From Cristatella mucedo (Eukaryota > Bryozoa > Phylactolaemata > Cristatellidae): 64,000 nt of DNA. The stretch is taken from positions 837,001 through 901,000 of the forward strand of contig WPIO01000093.1 of NCBI GenBank assembly GCA_009760855.2, written 5' to 3'. The translations under genes and the position numbers were made by a program. Below are positions 60,685-64,000 of this stretch, piece by piece. The notes under the pieces are model-generated. The model ran no database searches. It saw nothing but the letters and a program-made list of their open reading frames with translations, and was not told where the DNA came from. Each line of letters opens with the position of its first letter. Positions within the stretch are counted from its first letter, which is position 1.

Positions 60685-61512
60685 GTTTGCACAAATCTTT
60701 GCACTTCATCAGCCGGTTGGTTTTTAGATATCCTCGAAGCTTTTTACTTGCAGTTCAGTGTTGCCAGTAGCCCTTTTTATGTATGTCCTGAGACCGGTGT
60801 GATAGATGGGTAGTCACTGGCTGAAGCTTGTATGCAAAGTAATGCAGATGATGATACGGGCTGTCTTCTTTGAGTGCTGGTCTCTGCTCGGCCGGCACAG
60901 GTGCTAGTACCAAGCTGCAACATGGAGGAGGATCCAGCTCTTTCTTGCACATCGATGGCTGCTCTGGGAACTGGTGAAATTCAAGCGATCGTGACTGACT
61001 ATTCAGTCGTGATTCGGCTGCAATTCTGTCACTTGCCAAGGGCTGGTTATATTTCAGTTGCTATTGGCCTCCTCGTGTGGGCCCAATTATAGCCGTGCCC
61101 AATTTGCAAAAATTAGTCAAGCATGCAATTCCTCTATAGCTTAGTCTCCCCATGAAATTACTAAAGTGCTGCTTATGTGGATGCGTATGATGTAGCCGGT
61201 AAGTGACTACGAAGTAAGCAATCTTCAGTTTAAAATTTCAAAAATCCTGGAAGTTATGCGCGTGGGTTGAACTGAGGGTAGCTTTGTCATATGCTTTACA
61301 TTTACTTGTTGCCCTCAAAGGATTGGCATCAGCAGGGCAGCCTTGTCATTAGTTAAGCAACCCAACCGATCTGAAGGGATGCAATGAATTATGGAATATG
61401 CCACCATGATATATGACTTTTTTGGCAGCAACGAGTCACTCAAAAGCCTTTACAGATTGATTTGCAGAGACAAGAAGTATAGCCCGAGGCATATCCGTGT
61501 GACCAAATCTCT
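60685..61512. other. Downstream of ATG9 exon 15, no exon confirmed
   Basis: An acceptor-like CCGGCACAG at 60900 opens a phase-compatible frame to about 61090, but its product lacks the Trp and ELSLxHF motifs expected next in ATG9. I do not call it an exon. Confidence 0.5.
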
Positions 61513-61907
61513 TATAATAATAATAATAATAATAATATTGCACTTGATAAAGCGCCCTCAGAGAACTTAATCTCTTTCTAGGCGCTTTACATTTGCTGCA
61601 AAGTGATATGCAATAGAATAGTAAGTAAAATCATGCTTGAAAAACAAACAAAATGAATAATATGGTTAGGGGTGAGATGCACAGGGTCAGCATGCAAATG
61701 TGGTTAGTGGCAGCATGCACAGTGTCAGCACGCATAAGCACATCAAGGACGAATCACAGGGACCCACTAAATGCTGTCCTAAATAGGTGTTTTTAAGTTT
61801 CTTTTAAATGTGGTCAGGTCATGGGATGTTCTGACGCAGGTCGGGAGGGAGTTCCAGGCTTTGGGAGCATACGAGCTAAATGCACGGTCTCCAAAGGATT
61901 TAAGGTT
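61513..61907 (-). mobile_element. LINE A 3' end, nearly identical to the 41-kb copy
   Basis: TAA repeats, hairpin tail and 3' UTR matching 41083-41463 with few differences, then an abrupt 5' truncation at about 61907 within the last part of the ORF. Confidence 0.88.
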
Positions 61908-62044
61908 ATCTTGGTGGCTCTTTATGACAGGCTAGTCATGTTTGGAGCCCTGACACGAGCATGTCTGGAAGCAGCTCTCTCATTCTCTATTTCTGCTTGC
62001 TCCCTCCCTCCCCCACTGTTGATAATAATAGTTTTTATGATTAT

Positions 62045-63365
62045 ATATAATAATATAATGTATTTAATAATAATACATAATAATTATAAATGTTTGTAGC
62101 ACCGTCAGAGAACTTAATCCCTTTCTAGGCATTTTACATACGCTGTAAAGGAAGCATGATTGGATGGTTAATGGTAGCATACTCCTTGTCAATAAGCCTA
62201 ACAAGGTCAGAGGATATGTGATGGTCAGGTGATATGCGCAGGACCAGCATGCAGTATGGTTAGTGGCAGCATGCTCAGTGTCATCACACATAAGCACACA
62301 AAGGACGAATCTCGTGGACCCACCACTAAAAGCTGTTATAAATAGCTGTTTTAGCTTCTTTTTAAATGTCGTCAAGTCAGGAGATGTCGTGGTGACAGTG
62401 GGAGTGAGTTTCCAGGCTTTGGGATCATATGATTTAAAGGTACAGTCTCCAGAGGATTTGAGGTGCCTACGAGTTGTAGCTAAACGATTTCAGTCAGAAA
62501 AGCAAGTCGCACGATGCCTAGCCTGGTGTGAATAGTTCTGATAGGTTGGCTGGAGCCAAATGAAGCCACCGAAAAGTTGGTGACAGAACCTTGAAGTCGA
62601 TATGGTGCTTGAATGGGACCCAGTGTAGATCGGCGAGAAGTGGTGTTGATGTTTCAACTGCAACACTCGCGACTGACAAGCCTAGCTGCAGAGTTGTGCA
62701 CCAGCAGTAAGCGCCTGACTGCATAGGCCGGTAGACCAGCAAGCAGTGAGTTACAGGAGTCGAAACTGAATGTCACAAATGCACGGACCTATTTGGACGT
62801 AGTCTCCCTATCTAAGCAAGCTTCAGCAATGTTTCTGCCTGTCTAAGCAAGCTTTAGCAATGTTATATAGCTGAAAGTAGGCAGACTTGACTGGGGAGCT
62901 GATGTGGTCGTCAAATGAAAGGTCACTGTGGAACAGCACGCCCAGATTTCGTGTAGATTCAACAGGAAATATGCTGGCAGAGCCGGTTGTGAGCGTTAAC
63001 CTTTCCAATTTCTAAATCACACTTGGTTTTCTCATAACCAGTAAGTTGATTTTATCATCATTCAATTTAAGTAAGTTTACTGCCATCTATGTGTGCATGT
63101 CATCAATACATGCAGCAAGGGAGTTGAAAGAATTCGACATGCTGGAAGGCTGAGTGGGATCAAAAGCCAAGGTTACCTGCATAGAAGTGAAATCTTATAT
63201 TGTGCCTATCAATCACATCGGCAGGTGTGATGGTATGAACCATGAAAAGAACCGGAACATGCACCGAGCCCTGAGATAATCGTACTTTAGTGAGTCCTCG
63301 ATTGATCTTTGTCTATTCATATCAATTCTGTAGAGTCACCTACTGAGATAGGACTTGGACCATTG
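62045..63365 (-). mobile_element. LINE A copy, older
   Basis: TAA-rich tail, 3' UTR, C-terminal domain (LVYRPMQSGAYCWC frame) and ESTRNLGVLFHSDLSFDD at 62900-62960. It then decays toward the palm region. A 30-bp local duplication (CTAAGCAAGCTT(C/T)AGCAATG) lies at 62811-62860. It abuts a (CT)n tract. Confidence 0.8.
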
Positions 63366-63387
63366 TAGTGCTCTCACTTGCTTGCTT

Positions 63388-63389
<2 letters not shown>

Positions 63390-63480
<91 letters not shown>
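63390..63480. repeat. (CT)n microsatellite
   Basis: About 45 CT units at the 5' side of the preceding LINE. The Leu/Ser frames over it are artefacts. Confidence 0.95.
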
Positions 63481-63481
<1 letters not shown>

Positions 63482-64000
63482 AAGCCTCTCAAAGCATCCC
63501 AACCCAACAACGGCTCAATGCTTCGGTCAACGTTTATAAAGTTGTTATCTCAATATCGTGCACAGTTATAGTAGGCGTAGCTTTGCTAAGAGTGTGGGAT
63601 GCCCTGGCCTTCTCAATGAGTGAATGTAAAGCAATGGTCAACTACGTATCGATTCTATCTCAGTCACAACTTGGACTCATTCTGCAGGTACAGCCTACTC
63701 CACATGTTGGATATTTGAATTTGTTGCTTATAAGAATGGTAGTTCTTCGTTCCAGATTTTTTGCATATGGAAATTCTTTGCAAATAAGAATGCCTATTTT
63801 CTAGCCCGAGTGTATTCTTATAAGCAGAGTCGACTGTATCCTGATATGTTAACATGAGATGAAATGCAGTGGCTTAAATCAGAGCCTTGAATTCAAGGGT
63901 AAGATAAATGTGATCTGAGCTAACTATTCGTTATTAATAACACGTAGTTCCGACTGATGGAGCTTTGCAGCTGGAAAAATTAAGGATATTCAGCATCCAT
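63481..64000. other. Right end of window, no feature seen
   Basis: No ATG9 exon or repeat recognised. Confidence 0.45.

Noticed and set aside
60901-61092. Candidate ATG9 exon 16 after an acceptor-like site
   Set aside because: Phase-compatible, but the peptide lacks the motifs that follow HGHP in ATG9 and has no clear donor.
61434-61485. Acceptor-like TTTTTTTGGCAG with a short open frame
   Set aside because: It ends in a stop after 17 codons and does not match ATG9.

Overview
This window is nuclear DNA of an animal, almost certainly an invertebrate. Two conserved protein-coding genes are split into many short exons by GT-AG introns. The rest is dense with non-LTR retrotransposons, tRNA-derived SINEs, DNA transposons and simple repeats. 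I see no operons, bacterial signals, CRISPR arrays or viral genes. The proteins are clearly animal-like but diverged from their vertebrate counterparts. I cannot name the species; the repeat mix would suit a mollusc or another lophotrochozoan, but that is a guess.

The two genes lie head to head. CNOT9 (CAF40/RQCD1, the armadillo-repeat subunit of the CCR4-NOT deadenylase) is complete on the minus strand in eight coding exons between 23204 (ATG) and 4500 (stop), giving 331 residues. ATG9, the multispanning autophagy lipid scramblase, starts at 23835 on the plus strand. Fifteen coding exons can be followed to 60684 (539 codons). Its C-terminal exons were not found and probably lie beyond the right edge. 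The two start codons are 630 bp apart in a CpG-containing stretch, so a shared bidirectional promoter is likely. Exon phases match at every junction in both genes.

Layout: 1-3720 is intergenic and repeat-filled. 3721-4499 is the probable CNOT9 3' UTR. 4500-23204 is CNOT9, 23205-23834 the shared promoter, and 23835-60684 ATG9. 60685-64000 is either an ATG9 intron or downstream DNA and holds two LINE copies. The genome size here comes from introns, mainly CNOT9 introns 1 and 6 and ATG9 introns 1 (12 kb), 5 (9 kb), 10 and 11.

The repeats fall into recognisable groups, named here for convenience. LINE A is a CR1/L2-like non-LTR element ending in a hairpin plus (TTA)n. LINE B is a second, related element ending in TGTAA-type repeats. 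SINE A is a tRNA-derived SINE whose last 50 bases resemble the LINE A tail; subtype A2 carries an internal insert. SINE B is another tRNA-derived family. There are also Tc1-like transposon remnants, a mariner-type MITE, and a hAT MITE resembling the SPIN/URR1 group with an intact 8-bp target duplication. Nested insertions allow relative dating at several places. I found no new multi-gene system. The most notable items are the head-to-head gene pair, the SINE-LINE tail partnerships, the SPIN-like MITE, a perfect 23-bp hairpin in ATG9 intron 4 and an 82-bp intronic duplication.
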